53,626 bases of DNA from an uncultured Alphaproteobacteria bacterium (GTDB lineage: Bacteria; Pseudomonadota; Alphaproteobacteria; RF32; CAG-239): NCBI GenBank assembly GCA_944390905.1, contig CALXRR010000006.1, positions 1 to 53,626 of the forward strand, given 5' to 3'. The translations under genes and the position numbers were made by a program. Under the pieces are notes generated by a model. The model ran no database searches and had not been told where the DNA came from. It saw only the letters and a list, made by a program, of their open reading frames with translations. This document shows, piece by piece, positions 16,089 to 25,383 of this stretch. The stretch's first letter is position 1. The number at the start of each line of letters is the position of its first letter.

Positions 16089-16865
16089 ATGGGCGGATAT
16101 ACAAAATTTATGTTTGATAATTTTGTTCTTGATGACGAAGAAAACAAGTCATCGGAAGAAGTAGCTGACGCTCAGCCCGAAGAATGGGAAAGCATGCCCC
16201 AAGCAGAGCCGGAAGAAGACCATATAGAGGAAGATACCGAAGTCGCAACTCCGGATGTATTAACAGCTGATGCTGAAAACAATTCAGAACTCTATGAAGA
16301 AACAGAGCCCGAACCGGAAGAGCCTGAAATCATAACCTTTAATGAGGAAGAAGTCGCTCAAAAAGTCCAAGAAGCCGAAAGCCAAGCCTATCAAAAAGGC
16401 TTTTCAGAAGGCAAACAAACCGAAGAAGCAGCTTCCGGCCAGTTGCTGCAAAAGATAGAAGAAAATTTGGGCCTACTCATTTCTAAGCAAGAAGAAATGC
16501 GCTCAGCCATGACAGAAGAGTTTAGAAAAATGGCGTTGAGTATCGTAACAGAATTAGTACCCACCCTTCAGAATGAGCAAGCCGAGCCGTTGATTAAGAA
16601 GTTTTTGGAAGACAATTTTAAGAATTTTAGTCAGGAATCCAAGCTCTCATTCTATTTCAATTCGGCCGTAATTGCGCAAGCGCAGCAGATTTTGGCGAAT
16701 TTAGCGCGCAAATATGACTTTGAAGGCAAAATCACCTTGCATAAAGATGATAGCTTAGGTAAAAGTGATTGTAGAGTAGAATGGGAAAACGGCGGAGTAG
16801 AAAGGAACAGTTCTGGGCTGCAAGCTGAAGTAAAAGAATTATTAGAAGCAGATTCAAGCAAATAA
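16089..16865 (+). CDS. fliH: Flagellar assembly protein FliH-like
   Basis: The 258-aa protein has a very acidic Glu/Pro-rich N-terminal region (residues about 15-95). A helical stretch with AESQAYQKGFSEGKQTEEAA (the A..GY..G type FliH helix) follows, then a C-terminal domain ending in the DSLGKSDCRVEWENGGVERN pattern seen in FliH/YscL. FliH normally regulates the export ATPase FliI and docks it at the C-ring through FliN. FliI is not in this window. Its place between fliG and fliN supports the call. The Shine-Dalgarno sequence is weak (AAGGTG). Confidence 0.8.
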   Translation: MGGYTKFMFDNFVLDDEENKSSEEVADAQPEEWESMPQAEPEEDHIEEDTEVATPDVLTADAENNSELYEETEPEPEEPEIITFNEEEVAQKVQEAESQAYQKGFSEGKQTEEAASGQLLQKIEENLGLLISKQEEMRSAMTEEFRKMALSIVTELVPTLQNEQAEPLIKKFLEDNFKNFSQESKLSFYFNSAVIAQAQQILANLARKYDFEGKITLHKDDSLGKSDCRVEWENGGVERNSSGLQAEVKELLEADSSK

Positions 16866-16880
16866 CGGAGACAGTAGAGC

Positions 16881-17234
16881 ATGAGTGAAAACTTAAATTT
16901 AGATGAAATGCATGACGGACAGGTCGAAACAGATGACCCCGTCTTGAAAAAAGACGCCAACTTGGATAACTTTGATATCCCAAGTTCGGTAGCTGATTTA
17001 GAGCCTGTTTATGAAATACCGGTTAAAGTCTCGGCGATTCTGGGCAAGACCCACATGACGGTAAGCCAGCTTTTGAAGTTAAACAAGGGCGCTATAATAG
17101 AGCTTGATAAAAAGGTTGGAGAGGCAATAGATATTTATGTAAACAATAATCTCGTCGCCAGAGGAGAGGTTGTTGTCGTTGATGACAAACTTGGTATCAC
17201 CATGACCGAGGTTGTAAAATCAGCTAATAAATAA
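16881..17234 (+). CDS. fliN: Flagellar motor switch protein FliN
   Basis: The 117-aa protein has an acidic N-terminal tail (residues 1-45). The SpoA/FliN domain follows: VSAILGKTHMTVSQLLKLNKGAIIELDKKVGE, IYVNNNLVARGEVVVVDDKLGI. It forms the base of the C-ring and a docking point for FliH. The Shine-Dalgarno sequence CGGAG lies upstream of ATG 16881, 15 bases after fliH. Length and motif order are typical. Confidence 0.95.
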   Translation: MSENLNLDEMHDGQVETDDPVLKKDANLDNFDIPSSVADLEPVYEIPVKVSAILGKTHMTVSQLLKLNKGAIIELDKKVGEAIDIYVNNNLVARGEVVVVDDKLGITMTEVVKSANK

Positions 17235-17264
17235 TAAAATAAGAGTAAAAGAGGTTTTGAAAGC

Positions 17265-18587
17265 ATGGAGTTATTAATAATCGGCACATTAGAAGGTCAA
17301 ATCGGCGCTGCCAGTAAAATCGCCTTATCCCAAGGCGGTCATGTTTCGCTTGCCGATGACATAGAGCCGGCATTAAAAATTCTGCGCGACGGCAAGGCAA
17401 TAGAACTGGTAATGATAGATGTCAAACTTGATATCTATAAATTTATCCAAAGCCTCGAAAACGAAAGAATTAACGTTCCGGTAGTAGCTTGCGGTGTTTC
17501 AACCGACACCAAACTTGCAGTTCAGGCCATTAAAGCCGGAGCAAAAGAATATATTCCTCTTCCGCCTGATGCTGAATTGATAGGTGCGGTTTTGGCTGCA
17601 GCCACCAGAGAAAATCATGCTCTTATCTATGGTGACAAAAAGACCGAAGCCGTCCTAAAAATGGCCAAACAAGTAGCTCCCTCCGAAGCAAATATCTTAC
17701 TGACCGGAGAGTCCGGAACCGGTAAAGAGATTTTTTCTCGCTTTATTCATGATAATTCCAAGCGCGCCAATAAAAAGTTTGTAGCCGTCAACTGCGCCGC
17801 CATTCCGGAAACCCTTTTGGAATCAGAGCTTTTCGGCTATGAAAAAGGCGCCTTTACCGGAGCCGTAGCGCGCCGTATCGGCAAGTTTGAAGAAGCTTCC
17901 GACGGAACATTGTTGCTTGATGAAATCTCCGAGATGGATATCAAAATCCAGTCCAAATTGCTCCGCGCTATACAAGAAAAAGAGATTGACCGCATCGGCG
18001 GCAAAGCCCCGATAAAAGTCAATACCCGTATTATTGCGACCTCTAACCGCAATTTGGCCGAGGCCGTCAAAAACGGAACCTTCCGTCAGGATTTATACTA
18101 CCGCTTGAATGTCATAAATATCAACATTCCACCGTTGAGAGAGCGTCCGGCCGATATCAAGGTTTTGGCCGAACACTTTGCAAAAAAATACTCTGAACTC
18201 AATGACATAGCGTTAAAACCACTTTCGCAAGAAGCTATCGCTAAGCTTGAAAATTATCGTTGGCCGGGCAATGTCCGCGAGCTTGAAAACACTATCCACC
18301 GTGCAGTTTTAATCAGCAGCGGCGAAGAGATTGACGCAGACGCAATTATTTTAAATGATCCCGATTCGGTTATTAATAAACCGGAGATAGGCGAGGAGAT
18401 GAGCGGCGGAGAATTTATTGGCCGTACAGTTGCCAACATGGAAAGAGACTTGATAATCGATACCTTAAAACACACTTTTGGCAACCGCAGTACGGCAGCC
18501 AACATTTTGGGTATATCGATTCGCACTTTAAGGAATAAACTCAAACAATATGAGAGTGAAGGTTATGACCTTCCGGCCGGCAAATAA
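17265..18587 (+). CDS. flbD: Sigma-54-dependent flagellar regulator FlbD
   Basis: The 440-aa protein has an N-terminal receiver-like domain (1-120), an AAA+ sigma-54 interaction domain and a C-terminal Fis-type helix-turn-helix (STAANILGISIRTLRNKL). Visible motifs are Walker A GESGTGKE (148-155), GAFTGA (195-200) and Walker B LLLDEISEMD (216-225). The receiver keeps an Asp at 52 but lacks the N-terminal acidic pair and the usual C-terminal Lys, as in Caulobacter FlbD, so control is probably not by ordinary phosphorylation (in Caulobacter the partner is FliX, absent here). It likely activates the sigma-54 hook promoter at 4338. It is embedded in the basal-body operon after fliN. Confidence 0.92.
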   Translation: MELLIIGTLEGQIGAASKIALSQGGHVSLADDIEPALKILRDGKAIELVMIDVKLDIYKFIQSLENERINVPVVACGVSTDTKLAVQAIKAGAKEYIPLPPDAELIGAVLAAATRENHALIYGDKKTEAVLKMAKQVAPSEANILLTGESGTGKEIFSRFIHDNSKRANKKFVAVNCAAIPETLLESELFGYEKGAFTGAVARRIGKFEEASDGTLLLDEISEMDIKIQSKLLRAIQEKEIDRIGGKAPIKVNTRIIATSNRNLAEAVKNGTFRQDLYYRLNVININIPPLRERPADIKVLAEHFAKKYSELNDIALKPLSQEAIAKLENYRWPGNVRELENTIHRAVLISSGEEIDADAIILNDPDSVINKPEIGEEMSGGEFIGRTVANMERDLIIDTLKHTFGNRSTAANILGISIRTLRNKLKQYESEGYDLPAGK

Positions 18588-18602
18588 GGGAAATAGAAAA
18601 TA

Positions 18603-20726
18603 ATGGCCAAACAACCGCAAAATAACGCCAGACTTTTCGGCGGCAAATCTTTTAAGGATTTGATAGTTTCATCGACCCGACGCGGCGATATTTTCTTTGC
18701 GCTGTCGATTATCTTAATGCTGGTTATTTTGATAATGCCCTTACCGGCATGGCTGTTGGATATAGCTTTGGCTTTATCTATCACCATAGCCTGCCTAGTT
18801 TTGATGACTGCTATTTTCATAGAAAAGCCCAATGAGTTTAATGCATTTCCGTTGGTATTGTTAATAACCACGATGTACCGCTTATCACTAAACTTGGCTT
18901 CAACGCGTTTGATTTTGGCCGATGGCTATAAAGGCCCCGATGCCGCCGGTGAGGTTATTAAAGCTTTTGGCGGCTTTATTATGGGCAACAACTTTGTGAT
19001 TGGTGTTATTGTATTTGCGATTTTGGTCATCGTAAATTTTGTGGTTATTACCAAGGGTTCCGGCCGAATTGCCGAAGTAGCCGCCCGCTTTGCCTTGGAT
19101 GCAATGCCCGGAAAGCAAATGGCAATAGACGCAGATTTGTCTTCGGGCTTGATTAATGAGGACGAGGCAAGGGCGCGCCGAGAGGATTTATCCAAAGAGA
19201 GCGCTTTTTACGGAGCCATGGATGGTGCCTCCAAGTTCGTCCGCGGAGATGCCATAGCCGGTTTGCTGATTACGTTTATTAATATTATAGCCGGTATTAT
19301 TATCGGTATGGTTCAAAATGACATGAGCTTTAGCGCCGCAGCCGAAACCTATACCCGCTTAACAGTAGGTGATGGTTTGGTATCCCAAGTTCCGGCGTTG
19401 ATTATATCCGTAGCCGCCGGTATCTTGGTATCCAAAGCCGGTATGACCGATGCTACGGACAAGGTATTGTTTGCCCAAGTTTCTAACTATCCGAAGGCTC
19501 TGGGTATGAGCTCATTTTTGGCGGTCTGCCTAGGCATGCTCCCCGGCACTCCGGCGATTCCGTTTTTGCTGTTGGCAGCATTGACCGGAGCTACGGCATA
19601 TTATATGAACAAGCAACATCTTGAGGCGCAGGCCAAGATGGCCGAGATGAAGGCTCAGGAACAAAAGCAAGGCAAGCTTACCAAAGCTGCGGATGAGCCA
19701 ATATCTAATGCCCTTAAGATAGATCTGATACGCCTTGAAATCGGCTATGGCTTGCTGCCTTTAATCAATGAAGAAAACAACCGCAAGCTTACTGACCAAA
19801 TCAAAGCTTTAAGGCGCTCTCTGGCCATTGAGTTGGGGTTTGTTATGCCTTCGATTCGCATACAAGACAACATGCAGCTTGAGCCTAATGAATATAATAT
19901 TTATATCAAAGAGGTCAAATCCGGCCGAGGAGAGTTGCGCCCAACCCAGCTTTTGGTAATGGATCCCCGCGGTGAAAACATCAACCTCCCCGGAGAAAAT
20001 ACTTTTGAGCCGACCTTTGGCCTTAAAGCAATGTGGATAGACCCCTCCTACAGGGAAGAAGCCATGTTCCGCGGCTATACCGTTGTTGATCCGGCCACTG
20101 TAGTAACGACACATATTACCGAGCTGGTTAAGGAGAACATGCCGGAGCTTTTGTCTTACTCTGAGACGCAGAAACTCCTTGATGAACTTGATAAAGACCA
20201 ACAAAAATTGGTCAAAGAGCTTGTCCCGAGCAAGGTTACGATTGGCGCCATCCAAAGAGTTCTGCAAAATCTGCTTCAAGAGCGTATCTCCATCCGCGAT
20301 TTGCCCACCATTTTGGAAGGCATTTCCGAGGCTGTTGCATCGACCCGCAGCCTGATGATGATAACCGAGCATGTCCGTACCCGTTTAGCGCGGCAGATTT
20401 CCAATGCCAATACTAACGAGATGGGCATAATTCCGTTAGTCACCTTATCGCCTGAGTGGGAGCAAGCTTTTGCCGAAGCTCTGGTCGGAGAAGGTGATGA
20501 CAAGCAACTGGCCATGGCACCATCCGCATTGCAGGCTTTTATATCCAAAGTCAGAACCACCCTTGAGGATTTGGCAATCAAAGGAGAGACGGCAGTTTTG
20601 CTGACCAGTCCCGGAATCCGTCCGTTTGTAAGGTCGATTATTGAGCGTTTTCGTCCTATGACGGTCGTTATGTCACAAAATGAGATTTACCCGAAAGCCA
20701 AAATCAAGACTGTCGGCCAAATTTAG
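18603..20726 (+). CDS. flhA: Flagellar export gate protein FlhA
   Basis: The 707-aa protein has multiple membrane helices in the first half. The FHIPEP signature region is visible as GRIAEVAARFALDAMPGKQM, and the conserved GLINEDEARARREDL loop and KFVRGDAIAGLLITFINI follow. The large cytoplasmic C-terminal domain has PEWEQAF and a C-terminal SIIERFRPMTVVMSQNEI. FlhA is the main export-gate subunit and receives chaperone-substrate complexes. Length fits the family. It is followed 18 bases later by flhF. The Shine-Dalgarno sequence is AAGGGAAA. Confidence 0.96.
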   Translation: MAKQPQNNARLFGGKSFKDLIVSSTRRGDIFFALSIILMLVILIMPLPAWLLDIALALSITIACLVLMTAIFIEKPNEFNAFPLVLLITTMYRLSLNLASTRLILADGYKGPDAAGEVIKAFGGFIMGNNFVIGVIVFAILVIVNFVVITKGSGRIAEVAARFALDAMPGKQMAIDADLSSGLINEDEARARREDLSKESAFYGAMDGASKFVRGDAIAGLLITFINIIAGIIIGMVQNDMSFSAAAETYTRLTVGDGLVSQVPALIISVAAGILVSKAGMTDATDKVLFAQVSNYPKALGMSSFLAVCLGMLPGTPAIPFLLLAALTGATAYYMNKQHLEAQAKMAEMKAQEQKQGKLTKAADEPISNALKIDLIRLEIGYGLLPLINEENNRKLTDQIKALRRSLAIELGFVMPSIRIQDNMQLEPNEYNIYIKEVKSGRGELRPTQLLVMDPRGENINLPGENTFEPTFGLKAMWIDPSYREEAMFRGYTVVDPATVVTTHITELVKENMPELLSYSETQKLLDELDKDQQKLVKELVPSKVTIGAIQRVLQNLLQERISIRDLPTILEGISEAVASTRSLMMITEHVRTRLARQISNANTNEMGIIPLVTLSPEWEQAFAEALVGEGDDKQLAMAPSALQAFISKVRTTLEDLAIKGETAVLLTSPGIRPFVRSIIERFRPMTVVMSQNEIYPKAKIKTVGQI

Positions 20727-20744
20727 ATTGAGGTGGTATAACGC

Positions 20745-21731
20745 ATGCAGCAACAAAGTTTTATCGCCCCCAACATTTCAGCAGCGCTCCTCTTGGTTAA
20801 AGAGACGTTAGGCGCCGATGCAGTTATTTTATCAACCGAAAGGCAACCCGGAGGTAATATCAAAATTACAGCCGGTATTGACGATGGTGTTTCCGTTTTG
20901 CCCGCAACCAAGCCCAAAGCGCAAACCGAGCAGATTCGTCCTCAGTCAAAACCTTTGGATATAGAGCTTATCCGCAAAGGTCTGGAATATCATGGTATTT
21001 TACCGTTTGTTAGCAATAAGATTCTCACTGAGGTTCAAAAAGAGGCCGCAAAAAATCAGTTTGAAGAAGCCGATAAAATCTTGATAAAAGTCTTTGATAA
21101 GTTATTCCGTTATTATGATATTCTGGAAGCATCTACGCCGTTTAAGCTTTTTATGGGCATATGCGGCAGCGGCAAATCAGCTTGCATAGCCAAGGTAGCC
21201 ACCCAAAGCAAGTTAAAAAACAAACAATCCTGTATTATCAGTACCGACAATCGTCGCGCCGGAGCCAATATCCAGCTCAAAGCTTTTGCTGATATTCTGA
21301 AGACCCCGTTTTATGTCGTTGAAAACGCGCGCTCTCTTTATAGCAAATTGCAAGAGCTCAGGACCAGCTATGATTTTGTTTTAATAGACACTCCGGGGAT
21401 TAACCCTTTTGTAAAAAAAGATATTGAGTTGCTGCAAACTTATGCCGAAGTTGTCAGTGCCCAAATGATAATGACTCTTGATGCCGGCAAAAACGCGGCC
21501 GATGCTGTTGAAATCGCAGATATTTTTGCCAATTTGGGTGCTAATTGCCTTTTCCCGACGCGTATGGATTTGAGCCGCCGCATGGGTAGCATTTTTTCAA
21601 TAGCCGGCAGTGTAGGTTTTAAGCTTGGCGCTGGCGGCACCGGCATATCCATAGCTGAAGGCATAGGTAAGATTAATTCGTCAACATTATCCCGTTTAAT
21701 AATTTCTCCCTATAATGATAAAAGGAGATAA
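20745..21731 (+). CDS. flhF: Flagellar SRP-like GTPase FlhF
   Basis: The 328-aa protein has an N-terminal region with LVKETLGADAVILSTERQPGG, the usual FlhF opening. The GTPase domain has G1 GICGSGKS (138-145), IISTDNRRAGANIQLKAFADIL and the FVLIDTPGINPF switch motif. FlhF sets the site and number of flagella, usually at a pole, together with FlhG. The final guanine-specificity region (TRMDLSRRMGSI) deviates slightly from the usual TKLDE. The ATG at 20745 has GAGGTGG upstream; flhG begins 2 bases after its stop. Confidence 0.88.
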   Translation: MQQQSFIAPNISAALLLVKETLGADAVILSTERQPGGNIKITAGIDDGVSVLPATKPKAQTEQIRPQSKPLDIELIRKGLEYHGILPFVSNKILTEVQKEAAKNQFEEADKILIKVFDKLFRYYDILEASTPFKLFMGICGSGKSACIAKVATQSKLKNKQSCIISTDNRRAGANIQLKAFADILKTPFYVVENARSLYSKLQELRTSYDFVLIDTPGINPFVKKDIELLQTYAEVVSAQMIMTLDAGKNAADAVEIADIFANLGANCLFPTRMDLSRRMGSIFSIAGSVGFKLGAGGTGISIAEGIGKINSSTLSRLIISPYNDKRR

Positions 21732-21733
21732 TT

Positions 21734-22531
21734 ATGGAAAACCCAAATAACGCTAATCATTTTGCAGTGCAAGCCAATCACCCTGAAAACAAAATTATAG
21801 CGATTACTTCAGGTAAAGAAGGCATAGGCAAAACATGGCTTTCCATCACTCTGGCGCAAGCATTGAGCGGCCTCAAGCAAAAAACACTCTTTTTTGACGG
21901 CGATTTGGGTCCATCCAATATAGATGCACAGTTGGGGCTTATGATCGAGGCTGATTTAGCAAGTGTTATCCACGGGCACAAGACCTTGAATCAAATAGTC
22001 AGACATAGCGATAAAGGTCATTTTGATGTTATAGCCGGCCGTTCAGGATCATCAGGCTTATTAAGTATTCCCATAGGGCGCTTGCAGATTTTAGGTGAAG
22101 ACCTTAAAATACTGTCATCTAATTATGATAAAATTATATTAGATATGGGGTCCGGTATTGAAAATGGAGTAAAGATATTATCAGGCATGTCCGGACATAT
22201 TGTTGTTTTGTGTACTGAAGAAGCTCATTCATTAACCGAGGCATATGCTTTTATCAAAACCATAACGCAAGAATATCCATCTGAGCGTAAAATAAGTATT
22301 GTAGTCAATCAGGCTAATTCTAAAGAAGAGGGGTATCGTACCTATGACACTTTAATGAAAGCCTGCCGCAATTTTTTAGGACTAATGCCTCCGCTTTTAG
22401 GAGTAATCCGTCGCGACACTCGGATTCGCGACGCCATTCGCAACCAATCCCCGTTAATTAGCCGTTATCCGACTTCAGAAGCCTCTGAAGATGTTATATC
22501 AATAGCTCGAAGGATATTGAAAGATGAATAA
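21734..22531 (+). CDS. flhG: MinD-like flagellar number regulator FlhG
   Basis: The 265-aa ParA/MinD-family ATPase has the deviant Walker A SGKEGIGKTW (26-35), FDGDLGPSNIDAQLGL, and YDKIILDMGSGI for Walker B. Known function: it restrains FlhF and flagellar number. A typical FlhG opens with a short basic peptide that stimulates FlhF; here the N-terminus is MENPNNANHF, with that motif not evident. The Shine-Dalgarno sequence AAAGGAG sits inside the end of flhF. The last 8 bases overlap the next gene, which suggests translational coupling. Confidence 0.88.
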   Translation: MENPNNANHFAVQANHPENKIIAITSGKEGIGKTWLSITLAQALSGLKQKTLFFDGDLGPSNIDAQLGLMIEADLASVIHGHKTLNQIVRHSDKGHFDVIAGRSGSSGLLSIPIGRLQILGEDLKILSSNYDKIILDMGSGIENGVKILSGMSGHIVVLCTEEAHSLTEAYAFIKTITQEYPSERKISIVVNQANSKEEGYRTYDTLMKACRNFLGLMPPLLGVIRRDTRIRDAIRNQSPLISRYPTSEASEDVISIARRILKDE

Positions 22532-24170
22532 TCCGCTCCCCGCCATAAATATCGGTGATATAAGCCAAATTCAAGGCAGTAAACCCTTAACCGGAAGTAT
22601 AGAAAACATATCATCCTTGACCAACAGTGTTTTGCAAGTCAACGATGTTTTGACTCTACAATTTATAGAAGCCATAGATACCGCCACCTCGACAGCCACG
22701 GTACGGGTCAGTATTAATGGTCAAAACGTCGATATTCCGCTTAATATTAAGCTTGATGCCCCGTTAAAGAATATAGATAATACTTCGCTGCAAGGCGTTG
22801 AGGTCAAAATCACCTCTGTAACTGAAGGTAAAGTGGCTTTTAGGGTAGTAAATAATATTAATACCGATAATCTTCGCCCCCAGACAGCGCCAGTATCCAC
22901 AACCAATGCAGCCCCTCTGCAAATCAATAGTAATGGCAGCTTTCCGGCAACAATCACCCCGCTGGACATCAAGCAAGTTGTTGAGTATATCGGCAAGCAA
23001 CTCAATCTTAGCCCCCAAAGCCTCAGCGCAGTTATATCAGAGCTTCCGGATGCTGAGCTGGTATTCAACCAGCCGGCACTCAATTCCACTTCCACAACCG
23101 CAGTAGGGAGTAATATTTCACCAAATTCGGATGCTCTGGCACAGTTTGTAAAGAATATCCAGACAGTTTTAAGCTCGACTCAAGCCCCAAAGGAACAAGC
23201 TCAAGCCTTGATGAAGGTGTTTTCTTCGTTGCCGGAGCTATCCGTTCCCTTGCGCAGCATATCTTATCCGCAAAGCAGTGTCTTAGAGAGCCCTTTAGGC
23301 AATTTTTACCCTGAGCAAGCCGTAAAAGTAGCGGATAATTTGCAGTTTAATGCGGTTTTTAAAGAGCTTCGCCTCAAACCGACAGACAGCCTCCAAGAGC
23401 TGTTCAATGTCAAACTCTGGCAAGATTTGGCCGATATTCCGGACGAACTCCTTTCCCCGCAGCCAACGGTTAATCCGGATAGAATGACAGCTAAAAACAT
23501 AAGTCAAGATAGCGTTGAAACTTTGCTTAAATGGCTATCAGATAATTCGCCTAAAGGGGCAGAAATCTTGCAAAACAGGCTGCCAAATCCGTCAAATGAG
23601 CGCTTTATCGCTAATTTGGTAAGCTTTGTAAAAGCCTCTCGCCATCAAGATTTAAGTGATTGGCTGGGTAAGGGGTTGGTTTCAGAGCTCAAGACTACCA
23701 CGGCAGACGGGCTTGAAACCCTTGAAAGACTGAATACGGTTTTAACCCAAAGCAGTAGGGAGGCCGGCGCTTGGAGAATAATTGAAGTCCCGATATTGAA
23801 CGAAGCCGGCATTGCCAACATCCGCTTAGCGGTTAAAAGGCGAGAACAAGAGGAAGAAGATAGTACTGACCCCGAGGTCAATAAACAGCAAGGCGGGCTC
23901 CGCTTTTTAATCGAAAGCTCGTTCAGCCGTCTGGGCAAGTTCCAGCTTGACGGCATAGCTTTTGAGGACAAGCGCCGTTTTGACTTGATTATCCGTACTG
24001 AAAAATACCTTCCGGATGACTTATGCTCACAACTTATGCAGCTTTTCCATCATACATTGCAAGAGCAAGACTACGCCGGAGTTATCCAAATCAACCGTAA
24101 AGAAAGGTTTATTTCACCGTGGAAAGAAGCCGATACCGGTTCAGACGTCAAGGGAGGGATTCTGGTATGA
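22524..24170 (+). CDS. FliK-like flagellar protein of unknown role, 548 aa
   Basis: The long, Asn/Thr/Ser-rich N-terminal part contains a beta domain (about residues 40-110: VLTLQFIEA, STATVRVSINGQNVDIPL). A conserved C-terminal domain (about 405-530) has GAWRIIEVPIL, FSRLGKFQLDGIAFEDKR and RFDLIIRTEKYLP. The C-terminal pattern is like the Flg_hook domain of FliK, but the ruler-like part is different, and a full fliK is present at 4391. It may be a second hook-length-like factor or a flagellar export-related protein. It is coupled to flhG by an 8-base overlap and to the next gene by a 4-base overlap. Confidence 0.65.
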   Translation: MNNPLPAINIGDISQIQGSKPLTGSIENISSLTNSVLQVNDVLTLQFIEAIDTATSTATVRVSINGQNVDIPLNIKLDAPLKNIDNTSLQGVEVKITSVTEGKVAFRVVNNINTDNLRPQTAPVSTTNAAPLQINSNGSFPATITPLDIKQVVEYIGKQLNLSPQSLSAVISELPDAELVFNQPALNSTSTTAVGSNISPNSDALAQFVKNIQTVLSSTQAPKEQAQALMKVFSSLPELSVPLRSISYPQSSVLESPLGNFYPEQAVKVADNLQFNAVFKELRLKPTDSLQELFNVKLWQDLADIPDELLSPQPTVNPDRMTAKNISQDSVETLLKWLSDNSPKGAEILQNRLPNPSNERFIANLVSFVKASRHQDLSDWLGKGLVSELKTTTADGLETLERLNTVLTQSSREAGAWRIIEVPILNEAGIANIRLAVKRREQEEEDSTDPEVNKQQGGLRFLIESSFSRLGKFQLDGIAFEDKRRFDLIIRTEKYLPDDLCSQLMQLFHHTLQEQDYAGVIQINRKERFISPWKEADTGSDVKGGILV

Positions 24171-25333
24171 AATCCGCATATTCAAGAGATTCTTTAGGAT
24201 ATTACAGTATATTGGAAGCAGATGTTAATGCAAGTGCTGAGGATATAAAGCTAAGATACAGAAATAAAGCAAAAGAATGGCACCCTGACCACAATAAGTC
24301 ACCCAACGCGATGGAAATATTTCAGAAAATCTCCGTCGCTTATGATGTTTTGAGTGATGACAAAAAACGCCTTACTTATGATTTGGCCTGCCTGTCGCAT
24401 CATAGCGAAAATTTCCCTGATATCTTTGCCTTAAAGATATATACTAACCAAAAAGGTGAAGAAGATGCCTCCGTCCGCATCCTTTCTCAACAGCAAATTA
24501 CCGGACAGATTATCAAGTATAAACAGGAAGATAAAAGCATTATTTGCAATTATTCCGAAGCGCTGAAATCAGTTTTAAAAATCTCTTTGCACAATTGGCT
24601 GCTGGGCTGGTGGTCTTTAAAAAGCTTTTTCAAAACCCCGCGAGTTTTGATTGATAATTATAAAAATATTAATAAGAATCAAGAAGATATTAAAGCAACC
24701 TTAATCCACAATGCTCTGGCTTATGAGCAGGAGCATAAGTACCAGACAGCCTACGCCTGCGCCGCTCAGGCTTGGGATTATGCCTCTCCTTGGCAAAAGG
24801 AGCTCTTAGACAAGTTTATCAAAGGCTTGCCGCAAGGTGCAGCAGTGCCGAGCAAGCGCTGGAATTATCGCAATTTGAAGCTCATTCAGCTGGTTATACC
24901 ATTTATTGCAGGTTTAGGTTTAATATTTTACCTTTTATCGGCGTTTAGTGAACACTACCAGTTGTTTAATAAAAACAATGATATAGCATATTATCAAGAG
25001 GTCAAACATTGGAAAGGCGGCAGCGGAGTAGATGACGTTGTCGTTGCTAAGATTATAGAAATCAGAACTGATTCTAATAGCACGGATATGCTCTATCATG
25101 TAAAAGAGGCTTATACCGCCAAAGTCATGTACGGCCCCTCAGATAAATTTGATGAACTCACCACTTTGCCTGAGGGTACAACAGTCCGCGTAACCGGCAT
25201 TAGTCCGGATAGCGTTTGGTTAAGGGTTATGCTTGATAACGGCGATATGGGCTTTACTCATAAGGAGAATCTTGAAAAAGGTATCGGCCTTCCGGTTCCC
25301 GCCGGCAGCCAAGTATATACCGGTAATCAATAA
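24167..25333 (+). CDS. Membrane J-domain protein with C-terminal SH3 domain, 388 aa
   Basis: The J-domain is residues 11-70: GYYSILEADVNASAEDIK, with the HPD triad at 39-41, which stimulates a DnaK-type chaperone. A long central helical region has no Gly/Phe stretch or zinc finger, so this is a type III J-protein. One membrane segment (LIQLVIPFIAGLGLIFYLL, about 243-262) separates it from a C-terminal bacterial SH3-like domain (AKVMYGPSDKFDELTTLPEGTTVRV). The start at 24167 has GGGAGGG upstream and overlaps the previous stop as ATGA. It is the end of the flagellar operon, so it may assist flagellar or envelope assembly; the topology puts the J-domain inside and the SH3 outside. Confidence 0.8.
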   Translation: MKSAYSRDSLGYYSILEADVNASAEDIKLRYRNKAKEWHPDHNKSPNAMEIFQKISVAYDVLSDDKKRLTYDLACLSHHSENFPDIFALKIYTNQKGEEDASVRILSQQQITGQIIKYKQEDKSIICNYSEALKSVLKISLHNWLLGWWSLKSFFKTPRVLIDNYKNINKNQEDIKATLIHNALAYEQEHKYQTAYACAAQAWDYASPWQKELLDKFIKGLPQGAAVPSKRWNYRNLKLIQLVIPFIAGLGLIFYLLSAFSEHYQLFNKNNDIAYYQEVKHWKGGSGVDDVVVAKIIEIRTDSNSTDMLYHVKEAYTAKVMYGPSDKFDELTTLPEGTTVRVTGISPDSVWLRVMLDNGDMGFTHKENLEKGIGLPVPAGSQVYTGNQ

Positions 25334-25336
25334 AAA

Positions 25337-25375
25337 AACGGCACGTCATAAAGTATAGACGCGCCGTTTGGTGCT
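25337..25375. terminator. Bidirectional terminator between flagellar operon and argS
   Basis: AACGGCACGTC (25337-25347) and GACGCGCCGTT (25358-25368) form a stem with one mismatch; an A-run lies on one side and a T-run follows near 25376. Confidence 0.65.
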
Positions 25376-25383
25376 CTTTTTAG

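Noticed and set aside
24694..24708. TTAA-N7-TTAA pair
   Set aside because: Inside the J-domain gene coding region; one exact match is expected by chance in A/T-rich DNA.
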